Positions 1 to 7,093 of a stretch of 20,320 nt of DNA are shown in pieces; within the stretch, counting starts at the first letter, position 1, and every line of letters starts with the position of its first letter. The position numbers and the translations under genes were made by a program. The stretch lies in NCBI GenBank assembly GCA_002402325.1, contig DHFQ01000091.1:6540-26859 (forward strand), read 5' to 3'. This DNA comes from Candidatus Aminicenantes bacterium UBA4820. GTDB lineage: Bacteria > Acidobacteriota > UBA4820. Under the pieces are notes generated by a model, which was given only the letters and a program-made list of their open reading frames with translations, had not been told where the DNA came from and made no database searches.

Positions 1-77
1 AATCCCTGTCTCAAAAGTTGTTTCAAATGTTGTATTTGACAAAAATCACAAAATTTTAAAGGTGGTCAAATGAAAAT

Positions 78-106
78 TTGCATTTTCTCTCCTTTTGTGC
101 TATTTT
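78..106 (+). promoter_or_regulatory. Putative promoter of the sensor-kinase-like gene
   Basis: TTGCAT (78-83), a 17 bp spacer and TATTTT (101-106), with TGC just before the -10 giving an extended -10. Transcription would start near 113, leaving a leader of about 11 nt that begins at the ribosome site GAGGTG (114-119). Leaders of similar length follow the stronger promoters in this window, which makes the placement plausible. The assignment rests on motif match only. Confidence 0.4.
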
Positions 107-123
107 AGGGAATGAGGTGAATT

Positions 124-1209
124 ATGGAGAGAGATTTTGAGGGCAAAATGGTTTGTAATTTTAAGCCCGAAGACCTTTTAGTTGGAAGCATATTTTTAGA
201 CAACGATTTTCGTGTTGTTGACATTTCTGAGGAATCTGCAAATCTTCTTAACTGTTCAACATCAGACCTTTTATCAAAAAAGTTTGGTGAAGATTTTGGT
301 CCATCTTACAACCATCTTGAAGAAGGGTTAAATGGAATAACCCAGATGTGTAAATTCAGTGGTGAAAATGGCTTTAGTTGTAACTGCTGTTTCAGGATAA
401 AAAGGAATAAAGATGGTTACAATGTCATTTTTTTGAAAGAGGGAAATGACTTTAAATGTAAAGATGGTGAAGAGGTGCGGCTTTATGAGTTAAAAAGAGA
501 AAAGGAACATTTTGAAAGGTATTGCCATTTTCTTGAAAATGTCATTGCCTCAATTGGACACGATATTAAGACTCCGCTTGGTGTTATTCTGGGCTATTGC
601 GAACTTATTTTAAGGGCAAATTCTCACCCAGGTCCTGTCGATACAGACAGGGCAATAAGGACAATTCATAGGAATTGTTCCTGGCTTGCAAATGTGGTTG
701 AAAATCTCGAAGATTTTTCATCAATAATAAAAAGAGGAAAAAGCGAAGAAAAGGTTTTAGTTGATATTTCTTTAAAACTCCAGGAAACAATCAAGAGGCT
801 TTCAAAACCTGCTTTTGCAAAACAGATACGGGTAGAACTTCAAAACATTCAGAATGTAAAAATTTATTCCTCACCAATAGTTTTATCTGCCCTTCTTGAT
901 GAACTTATAAGGAATTCAATTGCTTGCTGTGGGAAACACGGCGATATTTTTATAAATTTGATAGACAATGAACAAAGTAGGATGCTTGAAATTGAAATTC
1001 CTCATATCGAAGAGGAATTTCATCCTTTAAATCAGCTTACAGAAAGACTATTTCCAGTTCTTTTTGATTCTAAGAAAGATGATTTTTCTGAAAAAGTTGA
1101 ACTTCTTGGTTTTGGAGCAGTAAAGCATCTTGCACTTTCTGAAAGATTTAACTTCAAAGTTAGAAAAAGCGGAGTAGAAGGTTACATTCTCACCTTAGAG
1201 TTTAGTTAA
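124..1209 (+). CDS. Orphan histidine-kinase-like protein, PAS-like domain, degenerate ATPase domain
   Basis: Residues about 16-105 resemble a PAS-type sensor fold (hydrophobic and aromatic pattern around DNDFRVVDISEESANLL), followed by a helix rich in K and E. The dimerisation/phosphoacceptor H-box is clear: SIGHDIKTPLGVILGY, with candidate phospho-His H146. The ATPase region keeps an N-box (LLDELIRNSI, N264) and a G2-like LGFGA at about 328-332. I see no DxGxG G1 box, and the region between is short, so ATP binding is doubtful. There is no transmembrane segment, so the protein is cytoplasmic. No response regulator lies nearby. It could be a pseudokinase or scaffold, or a weak kinase acting on a distant partner. 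The ATG is preceded by GAGGTG. A weak hairpin with a T-run follows the stop. Confidence 0.75.
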   Translation: MERDFEGKMVCNFKPEDLLVGSIFLDNDFRVVDISEESANLLNCSTSDLLSKKFGEDFGPSYNHLEEGLNGITQMCKFSGENGFSCNCCFRIKRNKDGYNVIFLKEGNDFKCKDGEEVRLYELKREKEHFERYCHFLENVIASIGHDIKTPLGVILGYCELILRANSHPGPVDTDRAIRTIHRNCSWLANVVENLEDFSSIIKRGKSEEKVLVDISLKLQETIKRLSKPAFAKQIRVELQNIQNVKIYSSPIVLSALLDELIRNSIACCGKHGDIFINLIDNEQSRMLEIEIPHIEEEFHPLNQLTERLFPVLFDSKKDDFSEKVELLGFGAVKHLALSERFNFKVRKSGVEGYILTLEFS

Positions 1210-1221
1210 AGATGGGTTTGT

Positions 1222-1241
1222 TCACAAAAATTGTGATTTTT
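1222..1241 (+). terminator. Weak intrinsic terminator after the kinase-like gene
   Basis: TCACAA (1222-1227) pairs with TTGTGA (1231-1236) around an AAA loop, followed by five T residues. The stem is AT-rich with a tight loop, so the terminator is probably weak. On the opposite strand there is no following T-run, so it would not serve guaA. Confidence 0.4.
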
Positions 1242-1279
1242 AATTAATAATTTAATTTTTGGCTTATCTATCGGTGGAA

Positions 1280-3097
1280 TTACTCCCACTCTATTGTTCC
1301 TGGCGGTTTTGTTGTAACATCAAGTGCGATACCAGAAATGTTTTCTAATTTAGAAAGTGAATCAACCAACAAAGTTCGTGTTTTTTCATCAAGCAAAGAT
1401 GGGCGGGCGGTCATTCCTCTCTCTGAATAGACAGGCCTTATGACAATAAATTCTCTTCCTTTGCCGTTTATATTCAAAGGTAGGAAAACGGTTGGGCATT
1501 GCCAGATTTTCTCATACCATCCATTTTCCTTTAAAATTTTAGAAACGATAAAGTCTGCCTCTTTCAAAAGGTCAAGCCTTTCCCTTGTAATTGTGGCATT
1601 TATAAGGGATATGTTTTCAATCTTACTTTTTGAAAGTAAAACCGCACAACGGTTTATCTCTTTTGAAGTTTGATAAATTGATGAACATAATGATTCAATG
1701 TTTTGCCAATCAATATTACCGCTTAGAATAACAGGGTAGTCATAACATCTCAAATCAGCCTTAACTCCAACTGATTTTATGGGAAGAACTTTTGCCTCGA
1801 TATCACTTCCTTTGAGCATCTCACTTATTGATTTTTCTGCACTACACCTTTTTTCCAGGTCGCTTTCAATCCCGCTATGGCAAAGAAGTCTTACGCCTAA
1901 TCCAGGGCCCGGGAATGGATGACGGTAGATTAAACTGCGGGGTAAAGCGAGTTCCTCTCCCAATTTTCTTACTTCAGATTTGTACAACTCTTTAAGGGGC
2001 TCAATTACTCTACCTTTTTCAATCATCTCAAGAATTTGAGGAACCCTGTTGTGATGAGTTTTGATCAAATCCGCCCTCTTTGTTCCCTTCGTTTCAATTG
2101 TATCGGGATAAATTGTTCCTTGAGCAAGAATTGGGTCTTTTAAAGAAAGTTTATTTACCTCCTCTTCGAAAATTTTGATAAAAGTATCGCCAATTATTTT
2201 TCTTTTTTTCTCTGGCTCTATAACTCCATTTAAAGCATTTATAAACTTATCGCTTGCATCTCTAAAGTGAAGGTTCTCACTTAATCCCGTCTTCTGAAAT
2301 AATCTCAAAACCTCTTTACTTTCATCTTTTCTCAAAAGACCATTGTCAATGTGAAGGAGATGAACCCTCTCTGGACCCAGAGATTTTATAAGCAAAGTTG
2401 CGCAAACCGTTGAGTCAACTCCCCCAGATGCAAGAAGAAAGACATCTCTATTTTTTGCCTCATTTTTTATTTTTTCAATTAAAAAATCTTTATACGATTC
2501 CATTTTCCAATCCGGAGTTACACCACAAACCTTAGAAGCAAAATTAAAGAGCATTTTTTCGCCGTTTGTTGTATCATCAACTTCAGGATGAAATTGAAAA
2601 CCGTATCTTTTATACTTTTCTGATGCAATCGCAGAATTTCTATGTTCAATTCCCGCGTTTAAAGAAATACCTATTTCGCAAAAATCCTTTCCCAATTCAA
2701 CTACTGAATCTCCATGGCTCATCCACACTGTCTCGCTTTCAGATAAACCGTCAAAGATTGGGGAGTTAGCAACTATTTTTAAAATTGCCCTCCCATACTC
2801 TCTTGACCTGTGTTCAACCTTTCCACCATAGTACTTGGCTATTTCTTGATGGCCGAAGCATAAACCAAGAATGGGAATATCCTCATTAAAAATTTCCTTG
2901 TTATAACTGCTCTCTTCATCAAAAGAAGATAGGGCAGGGCTTCCAGAAAGAATTAGCCCTTTGTATTCTCTGAATTTCTCTGTTGAATCCTCTGGGTCAA
3001 GAATTTCTGCAAGTATTTGTAAATTCCTTAATTTTGTTGCTATTAGATGGGCATATTGTCCTCCAAAGTCAAGGATTCCTATTTTATTTTCTCTCAT
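1280..3097 (-). CDS. guaA: GMP synthase (glutamine-hydrolysing), long form
   Basis: Converts XMP, ATP and glutamine to GMP, the last step of guanine nucleotide synthesis, in the cytosol. The N-terminal class I glutamine amidotransferase has GLCFGHQ with nucleophile C80 and FQFHPEV with H169 and E171. The ATP-pyrophosphatase P-loop SGGVDS is at 223-228, and RHPFPGPGLG marks the start of the dimerisation region. The protein has 605 residues against about 510-525 for the usual bacterial enzyme. The extra length lies in the C-terminal dimerisation region, which resembles the human enzyme: LPIKSVGVKADLRCYDY, then a DW segment, an LLKEADF stretch and the ending TKPPGTIEWE. The ATG is preceded by GGGAG. 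A TATAAT (3148-3143, minus strand) lies upstream, overlapping the terminator of the preceding lipoprotein gene, but I found no good -35. Confidence 0.95.
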   Translation of the reverse strand: MRENKIGILDFGGQYAHLIATKLRNLQILAEILDPEDSTEKFREYKGLILSGSPALSSFDEESSYNKEIFNEDIPILGLCFGHQEIAKYYGGKVEHRSREYGRAILKIVANSPIFDGLSESETVWMSHGDSVVELGKDFCEIGISLNAGIEHRNSAIASEKYKRYGFQFHPEVDDTTNGEKMLFNFASKVCGVTPDWKMESYKDFLIEKIKNEAKNRDVFLLASGGVDSTVCATLLIKSLGPERVHLLHIDNGLLRKDESKEVLRLFQKTGLSENLHFRDASDKFINALNGVIEPEKKRKIIGDTFIKIFEEEVNKLSLKDPILAQGTIYPDTIETKGTKRADLIKTHHNRVPQILEMIEKGRVIEPLKELYKSEVRKLGEELALPRSLIYRHPFPGPGLGVRLLCHSGIESDLEKRCSAEKSISEMLKGSDIEAKVLPIKSVGVKADLRCYDYPVILSGNIDWQNIESLCSSIYQTSKEINRCAVLLSKSKIENISLINATITRERLDLLKEADFIVSKILKENGWYEKIWQCPTVFLPLNINGKGREFIVIRPVYSERGMTARPSLLDEKTRTLLVDSLSKLENISGIALDVTTKPPGTIEWE

Positions 3098-3108
3098 CTA
3101 AACTCCCT

Positions 3109-3142
3109 AAAAAAAGAGGCCTGGAAATCTCCAAGCCTCTTT
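3109..3142 (-). terminator. Intrinsic terminator of the lipoprotein pair, in front of guaA
   Basis: Read on the minus strand, AAAGAGGC and GCCTCTTT form an 8 bp stem, with a further TGG/CCA pairing inside it, followed by a run of seven T. It lies just after the stop of the 3166-3891 gene. The T-run abuts the guaA ribosome site, so guaA either needs its own start within this region or depends on readthrough. Confidence 0.8.
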
Positions 3143-3165
3143 ATTATACACCATTTTTGTAAAGG

Positions 3166-3891
3166 TTACATCTCAACCCTCATATCTCCCGGTGCTCCTC
3201 TTACAACGACTCTAAGGAATTGATGCTGACCTGGTTTCAAATTTAGGTTTACTGTTTTCGCTCCCCTTGAGCCTTGATTGTCCTCAATTACAAGTTTAAT
3301 CTTGCAATCTCCCGCAGGGACCTTAAATTCCTTAGCCCATTCATAATCCTTTGCTTTAAATAGTTTATTTGGTTTCAGGACATTTTTACCGGATGCCTGA
3401 TTGCTAAAGGAAGTTTCCGCTTTAAGTTCATCATTTATTTTAACTCTGAAGACGCCTGTTCGTAAATTGGTAACAAGTTTGATACCTACCCCCGCATTTC
3501 CTTTGCCAGTTGGAGTTGATGGTTCTGTATAATCAGAGTGATAAGTTTTCTTTTCAACCGTTACCGATCCGCTTTTTGTGCATTGTTTCCCACCAGCGGT
3601 GACAGTTAATGTCCAGACATAGGTTCCAGCATTATTATAAATGTGAGATGTATTTTGACTTTGTGAAAACTGTCCATCACCAAAATCCCACGAAAAGATA
3701 GGAGTTTCTTTACAACCTGTAACCGTTGCGTTGCCCATAAAAACAACAGATAAAGGCGCTACCCCTGTATTTGGGGCTGCATTTGCATCACAGGTTAATT
3801 GACACTCTTTCTTGAACAGATTTGAAAGATTGCAGGAAATTAAAAGAAAAAATAAAACTAAACCAACTGCAAGGACAAATACTTTTTTCAT
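3166..3891 (-). CDS. Lipoprotein with PKD domain and a conserved C-terminal domain
   Basis: A signal peptide ends in the lipobox LISC (C20), so the product is predicted to be lipid-anchored in the envelope. Residues about 34-113 form a PKD domain (PNTGVAPLSV, then SWDFGDG at 67-73, then the AGTYVWTLTV strand), a beta-sandwich fold common in extracellular binding proteins. Residues about 132-241 form a second, unrecognised domain. It is shared with the neighbouring lipoprotein, including TNLRTGVFRVK, EDNQGSRG and a terminal GAPGD. Two cysteine pairs outside the lipobox (C30/C34, C60/C104) could be oxidised. The start has a strong site (AGGAGG). The gene lies 26 nt downstream of its paralogue, probably in one transcript. 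Function is unknown; the fold suggests binding rather than catalysis. Confidence 0.8.
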   Translation of the reverse strand: MKKVFVLAVGLVLFFLLISCNLSNLFKKECQLTCDANAAPNTGVAPLSVVFMGNATVTGCKETPIFSWDFGDGQFSQSQNTSHIYNNAGTYVWTLTVTAGGKQCTKSGSVTVEKKTYHSDYTEPSTPTGKGNAGVGIKLVTNLRTGVFRVKINDELKAETSFSNQASGKNVLKPNKLFKAKDYEWAKEFKVPAGDCKIKLVIEDNQGSRGAKTVNLNLKPGQHQFLRVVVRGAPGDMRVEM

Positions 3892-3917
3892 ATAGGCCTC
3901 CTTTTTAGTCCAAAATT

Positions 3918-4532
3918 CTATTCAAGGATTTCAAGCTTAATGTCTCCAGGTGCTCCTTTTACTGTAACTTTGACAACTTTGTGCTCTCTCGGTTGCAAAG
4001 AAAGTGAAAGTTCTTTTACTCCTCTTGAGCCTTGATTATCCTCACAAACAAATTTGAATTTGTGGTCGCCGGGTGGGAATTTTAGTTCTTTCTCGTATCT
4101 TATTTCATCCGCCTTTCCCCCTGATTTTCCCTGGAAAGTATGGTCAATCACTTTTTCATCATCAACTTTCACTCTAAAGGCACCCGTCCTTACATTTGTA
4201 ACGAAGATGACACCCATTCCTGCCATAGGGACCTTCTCTTCCTCTTTGGTAGTCTCTTCTGCCTTTTGCTCTTCAGTTTGTGATTCGGCAGTGGTCTTTG
4301 TCTCTTCACTCTGAGTTTCAACCTTTTTTGGTGGTTGTGGTGGTGGGACTATTTGAGGCTGTTGCTCAGTTGTCTCAGAACTTTGAGGTTGCTCACTCTG
4401 CTGTTCTTGTTGAGCTTCAGGTGGAGTCTCCTCCTGAGTTTCACCCTTTTTGAAAAGATTGCTTAAGTTACACGACAAGAGAAAAACAAACAGAACTAAT
4501 CCACACAACAAAACTAAAATTTTCTTATTCAT
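3918..4532 (-). CDS. Lipoprotein with acidic Q/P/E-rich linker and the same C-terminal domain
   Basis: I chose the ATG at 4532. An upstream in-frame ATG at 4547 would turn the ribosome site GGAGGA (4541-4536) into coding sequence. The signal peptide ends in LLSC (C21), followed by NLSNLFKK, nearly identical to the paralogue. Residues about 31-103 are low-complexity and rich in E, Q, P, T and S, including a PPPQPPKK stretch, which suggests a flexible spacer across periplasm or cell wall. Residues about 104-204 repeat the paralogue's C-terminal domain: TNVRTGAFRVK, EDNQGSRG and GAPGD near the end. This is the first gene of the minus-strand transcript. The domain is not one I recognise, and its role is unknown. 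Confidence 0.8.
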   Translation of the reverse strand: MNKKILVLLCGLVLFVFLLSCNLSNLFKKGETQEETPPEAQQEQQSEQPQSSETTEQQPQIVPPPQPPKKVETQSEETKTTAESQTEEQKAEETTKEEEKVPMAGMGVIFVTNVRTGAFRVKVDDEKVIDHTFQGKSGGKADEIRYEKELKFPPGDHKFKFVCEDNQGSRGVKELSLSLQPREHKVVKVTVKGAPGDIKLEILE

Positions 4533-4556
4533 TACTCCTCCTTTCATCCAAATTAT

Positions 4557-4584
4557 ATGTTACCACAAAAAAGGATGTTGTCAA
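4557..4584 (-). promoter_or_regulatory. Promoter of the lipoprotein pair (minus strand)
   Basis: On the minus strand, TTGACA (4584-4579) is followed after 16 bp by TAACAT (4562-4557). A TATAAT overlaps at 4557-4552 but would need a 21 bp spacer. The predicted leader is about 18 nt and carries the GGAGGA site of the first lipoprotein. Confidence 0.6.
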
Positions 4585-4586
4585 AG

Positions 4587-4615
4587 TTGTTTTTTAAGCA
4601 AAATTATTGTAACTT
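4587..4615 (+). promoter_or_regulatory. Putative promoter of the permease gene, back to back with the divergent one
   Basis: TTGTTT (4587-4592), 17 bp, then TAACTT (4610-4615), the same -10 hexamer as the tRNA promoter. Transcription would start at about 4621-4623, on or next to the permease ATG, which has no good ribosome site. This suggests a leaderless mRNA. The -35 lies 2 bp from the -35 of the divergent promoter. Confidence 0.4.
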
Positions 4616-4620
4616 AAAAG

Positions 4621-6093
4621 ATGGAAATAAAAAGGGTTTTTAGAACCAAAAACATTGCTACCATTTTAAATGAGTCAGAAAAAGATAAGAGACAACTTAA
4701 AAAAGTTCTTTCAGCTTTTGACCTTTTTATGCTTGGAGTTGGTGGAATAATCGGTGCAGGAATTTTTGCCTTGATTGGAACCGCTGTTGCGGGTGATGGA
4801 ACGCGTTTAGGTGCAGGTCCTGCTTTAATGATTTCAATTTTGTTAACAAGCATTGCCTGCCTTTTTTGTGGATTATGTTACGCAGAGTTCGCCTCTATGG
4901 TTCCTATATCCGGAAGTGCCTACACTTATGCCTACGCATCACTTGGTGAAATTTTTGCGTGGATAATCGGATGGGATTTACTTTTGGAGTATGCGGTTGG
5001 GAATATTGCAGTGGCGGTTTCCTGGTCAGGATATTTTGTTGAGTTCTTGAAGACTTTTGGTCTTGAATTTCCTAAATATTTATCCGTTGATTTAACTACA
5101 GCGTTAAAGAGTAAAGAAATAATGGAGTCTGCACCAAGAATTTTTGATATTCCAATAATTTTTAATTTACCCGCTGTTTTTATAGTTGTTTTATTGACGA
5201 TCATTCTTACAATTGGAATCAAGTTAAGTTCAAGATTCAATATAGTAATGGTGTTGATAAAACTTTCTGTACTTTTGTTTTTTGTAGTAATTGGGATTTT
5301 TTTCATCAATCCTAAAAATTATCAACCCTTTGCTCCAAATGGTTTAAGGGGTATTCAAACTGGAGCGGCTATAATTTTCTTTGCTTTTATAGGATTTGAC
5401 GCTGTTTCAACCGCTGCCGAAGAGACAAAGAATCCAAAAAGGGATATGCCAATTGGAATAATCGGTTCACTTGCTTTTGTTACAGTAGTTTATCTTGTGG
5501 TAACTTTTGTCCTTACAGGAATGATACCATCAAAAAACTTAAATACTGCAGAACCACTTTCAGTTGCAATGAGGGTTGTTAATATGAATTGGGCGGCGGG
5601 GATTGTTGCATTTGGTTCAATTGTTGCTCACACCGCTGTTTTACTTGTCTTTCAGATGGGACAGCCAAGAATTTTCTTCTCAATGGCAAGGGATGGTCTA
5701 TTACCAGAATGGATTGCAAAAGTTCATCCTCGCTTTCGGACGCCTTATATTGCAACAATAATAGCGGGGATTTTTGTCGCAGGAGGTGCGGCAATTTCAA
5801 GGCTTGATGAAATGGCTGATCTATGCAACATCGGGACACTCACAGCCTTTATCATAGTTTGTATCGGCGTTTTGATTTTAAGGGTGAGGGAACCAGAAAG
5901 AAAGAGGGGCTTCAGAACCCCTTTTGTTCCTATGGTGCCAATTTTAGGTATCATATTCTGTTTATATCTTATTTCTGGACTTCCTAAACTATCATATATT
6001 AGATTTGTTGTATGGCTTCTTATAGGAGGTGTTCTCTATTTCTTTTTTGGGTTCAAAAAAAGTCGTTTAAAGGAGATAAAAAATGAGACCTGA
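4621..6093 (+). CDS. APC-superfamily amino-acid permease, cationic amino-acid transporter type
   Basis: A 490-residue polytopic inner-membrane protein with about 12 hydrophobic segments. TM1 carries the family signature GVGGIIGAGIFALIG (about residues 38-52), which in APC proteins forms the unwound substrate-binding helix. A further family stretch is FFAFIGFDAVSTAAEETKNP in TM6 and the following loop. Length and motifs fit the bacterial CAT (SLC7-like) branch, which takes up amino acids with protons or by exchange. The exact substrate cannot be read from sequence. The ATG has only a weak upstream AAAAG, so translation may be leaderless. The 3' end overlaps the next gene by 11 nt, indicating translational coupling. 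Confidence 0.88.
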   Translation: MEIKRVFRTKNIATILNESEKDKRQLKKVLSAFDLFMLGVGGIIGAGIFALIGTAVAGDGTRLGAGPALMISILLTSIACLFCGLCYAEFASMVPISGSAYTYAYASLGEIFAWIIGWDLLLEYAVGNIAVAVSWSGYFVEFLKTFGLEFPKYLSVDLTTALKSKEIMESAPRIFDIPIIFNLPAVFIVVLLTIILTIGIKLSSRFNIVMVLIKLSVLLFFVVIGIFFINPKNYQPFAPNGLRGIQTGAAIIFFAFIGFDAVSTAAEETKNPKRDMPIGIIGSLAFVTVVYLVVTFVLTGMIPSKNLNTAEPLSVAMRVVNMNWAAGIVAFGSIVAHTAVLLVFQMGQPRIFFSMARDGLLPEWIAKVHPRFRTPYIATIIAGIFVAGGAAISRLDEMADLCNIGTLTAFIIVCIGVLILRVREPERKRGFRTPFVPMVPILGIIFCLYLISGLPKLSYIRFVVWLLIGGVLYFFFGFKKSRLKEIKNET

Positions 6094-6799
6094 ATACACT
6101 CTAATAATCGTAGCAGGATTTTTTCTAATTTTTATTTTAGCCTTCATTTTAGTCTATGTAAGTGATAGAAAGAAAGAAAAATCAAGAAGGGAGAAGTGCT
6201 TGTTAAGATGCTGGAACTACGAAAGTGGATTAAAAGCGGGAGGAGGCTTTAGAGTTACTGGAACTTACTCAAATTTAGATTGGAAACTTGAAAAAAGTGG
6301 AACAAAAAATGACCAGATGCGTCTAATTTTTTCAACAAAGTCGGTTAGTTATCGTGATGGGGTCTTTTATTTTGGAGATGAAAGAGAGATAAATCTAATA
6401 TCTAAACCCTTTATGAGGTACATTCTGAAAATGGGAACTAAAGGCGCAAACTCTTTTAAGAGAGATGAAAACAGAGTCAATGCACTTTCCCTTTTAGAAC
6501 ATGCAAAAAAAATAGAGATTTTAGGCACGACGGGTAGATGGCAGTATGGGGCTCTTGCAAACGATGAAGTTTTTGCTCAAAAAATTATCTCATCGGGATT
6601 GCAATCTGAATTGGATGCGATTTCTATAATGAATATCTGCAAACTACCACCTTCGGTTATATTAAGCCCTGATGGTATGGAAATTAGTTGGAAAATAGGA
6701 AATGTTGATGGAAATCTCCTTGAACAGATTCTTGATAGTTCCATAAGAATTATGGATCTTTTAAGCAAACTTATCAAAGATTCTAATAGTGAAAGTTGA
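6083..6799 (+). CDS. Unknown single-pass membrane protein coupled to the permease
   Basis: The N-terminal segment, about residues 4-26, is a single transmembrane helix. It is followed by a positive cluster (SDRKKEKSRREK), which predicts that the remaining 200 residues lie in the cytoplasm. The soluble part is mixed alpha/beta. It includes a KSVSYRDGVFYFGDE segment, a GRWQYGALANDEVFAQKII segment and a C-terminal amphipathic helix (residues about 213-233). I recognise no catalytic motif or family. The gene starts inside the end of the permease gene with AAGGAG upstream, so the two are made together. A role in regulating or assisting the permease is an inference from this coupling alone. No terminator is visible after it. 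Confidence 0.65.
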   Translation: MRPEYTLIIVAGFFLIFILAFILVYVSDRKKEKSRREKCLLRCWNYESGLKAGGGFRVTGTYSNLDWKLEKSGTKNDQMRLIFSTKSVSYRDGVFYFGDEREINLISKPFMRYILKMGTKGANSFKRDENRVNALSLLEHAKKIEILGTTGRWQYGALANDEVFAQKIISSGLQSELDAISIMNICKLPPSVILSPDGMEISWKIGNVDGNLLEQILDSSIRIMDLLSKLIKDSNSES

Positions 6800-6827
6800 T
6801 TTGTTATTGCAAAAGGGAATTTTGGGC

Positions 6828-6856
6828 TTGACGGAAATTTAATTTCGTTGTAACTT
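6828..6856 (+). promoter_or_regulatory. Promoter of the tRNA pair
   Basis: TTGACG (6828-6833), a 17 bp spacer and TAACTT (6851-6856). The start would fall near 6863, about 10 nt before tRNA-His. Confidence 0.65.
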
Positions 6857-6871
6857 ATTATCTGGTCTTAC

Positions 6872-6948
6872 GGTGAGTATAGCTCAGATGGCAGAGCGTC
6901 GGACTGTGGATCCGAATGTCACGGGTTCGATCCCCGTTACTCACCCCA
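6872..6948 (+). tRNA. tRNA-His (anticodon GTG)
   Basis: The cloverleaf folds fully. Acceptor GTGAGTA (6873-6879) pairs with TACTCAC (6938-6944). The anticodon stem is TCGGA/TCCGA with loop CTGTGGA (anticodon 6906-6908), and the T arm is ACGGG-TTCGATC-CCCGT. The histidine identity pair is encoded: G at -1 (6872) opposite C73 (6945). CCA is encoded at 6946-6948. It decodes both His codons. Confidence 0.97.
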
Positions 6949-6957
6949 GGTTTTGTA

Positions 6958-7034
6958 GCGCCCGTAGCTCAGTTGGATAGAGCGTCGGCCTCCGGAGCCG
7001 AAGGTCGTGAGTTCAACTCTCGCCGGGCGCACCA
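6958..7034 (+). tRNA. tRNA-Arg (anticodon CCG)
   Basis: Acceptor GCGCCCG (6958-6964) pairs with CGGGCGC (7024-7030), followed by discriminator A and encoded CCA (7032-7034). The anticodon stem is TCGGC/GCCGA with loop CTCCGGA, giving anticodon CCG (6992-6994). It reads CGG, a rare codon in an AT-rich genome. It lies 9 nt after tRNA-His, so the two are one transcript. Confidence 0.97.
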
Positions 7035-7040
7035 GAGGTT

Positions 7041-7057
7041 GCCTTGACAAACAAGGC
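7041..7057 (+). terminator. Hairpin after the tRNA pair, overlapping the next promoter
   Basis: GCCTTG (7041-7046) and CAAGGC (7052-7057) form a perfect 6 bp stem with loop ACAAA, followed by TACTTTT. It lies 6 nt after tRNA-Arg and could end the tRNA transcript. The T-run is broken, so termination may be inefficient. The -35 of the next promoter is inside the hairpin. Confidence 0.5.
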
Positions 7058-7072
7058 TACTTTTGGTATAAT
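7044..7072 (+). promoter_or_regulatory. Perfect consensus promoter of the M23 peptidase gene
   Basis: TTGACA (7044-7049), 17 bp, TATAAT (7067-7072), with TGG before the -10 (extended -10). The start would fall near 7079, leaving about 15 nt of leader that holds the ribosome site AAAGGTGG before the ATG at 7094. This is the strongest promoter match in the window. Confidence 0.85.
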
Positions 7073-7093
7073 TTGCACCTTAAAGGTGGTTAG

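Noticed and set aside
4533..4547. An upstream in-frame ATG for the second lipoprotein, adding MKGGV.
   Set aside because: Those codons are the ribosome site itself (AAAGGAGGAG). The inner ATG gives a normal lipoprotein signal peptide.
6872..7034. The tRNA pair as an integration site for a mobile element.
   Set aside because: No integrase, no repeated tRNA 3' end and no change in gene character on either side.
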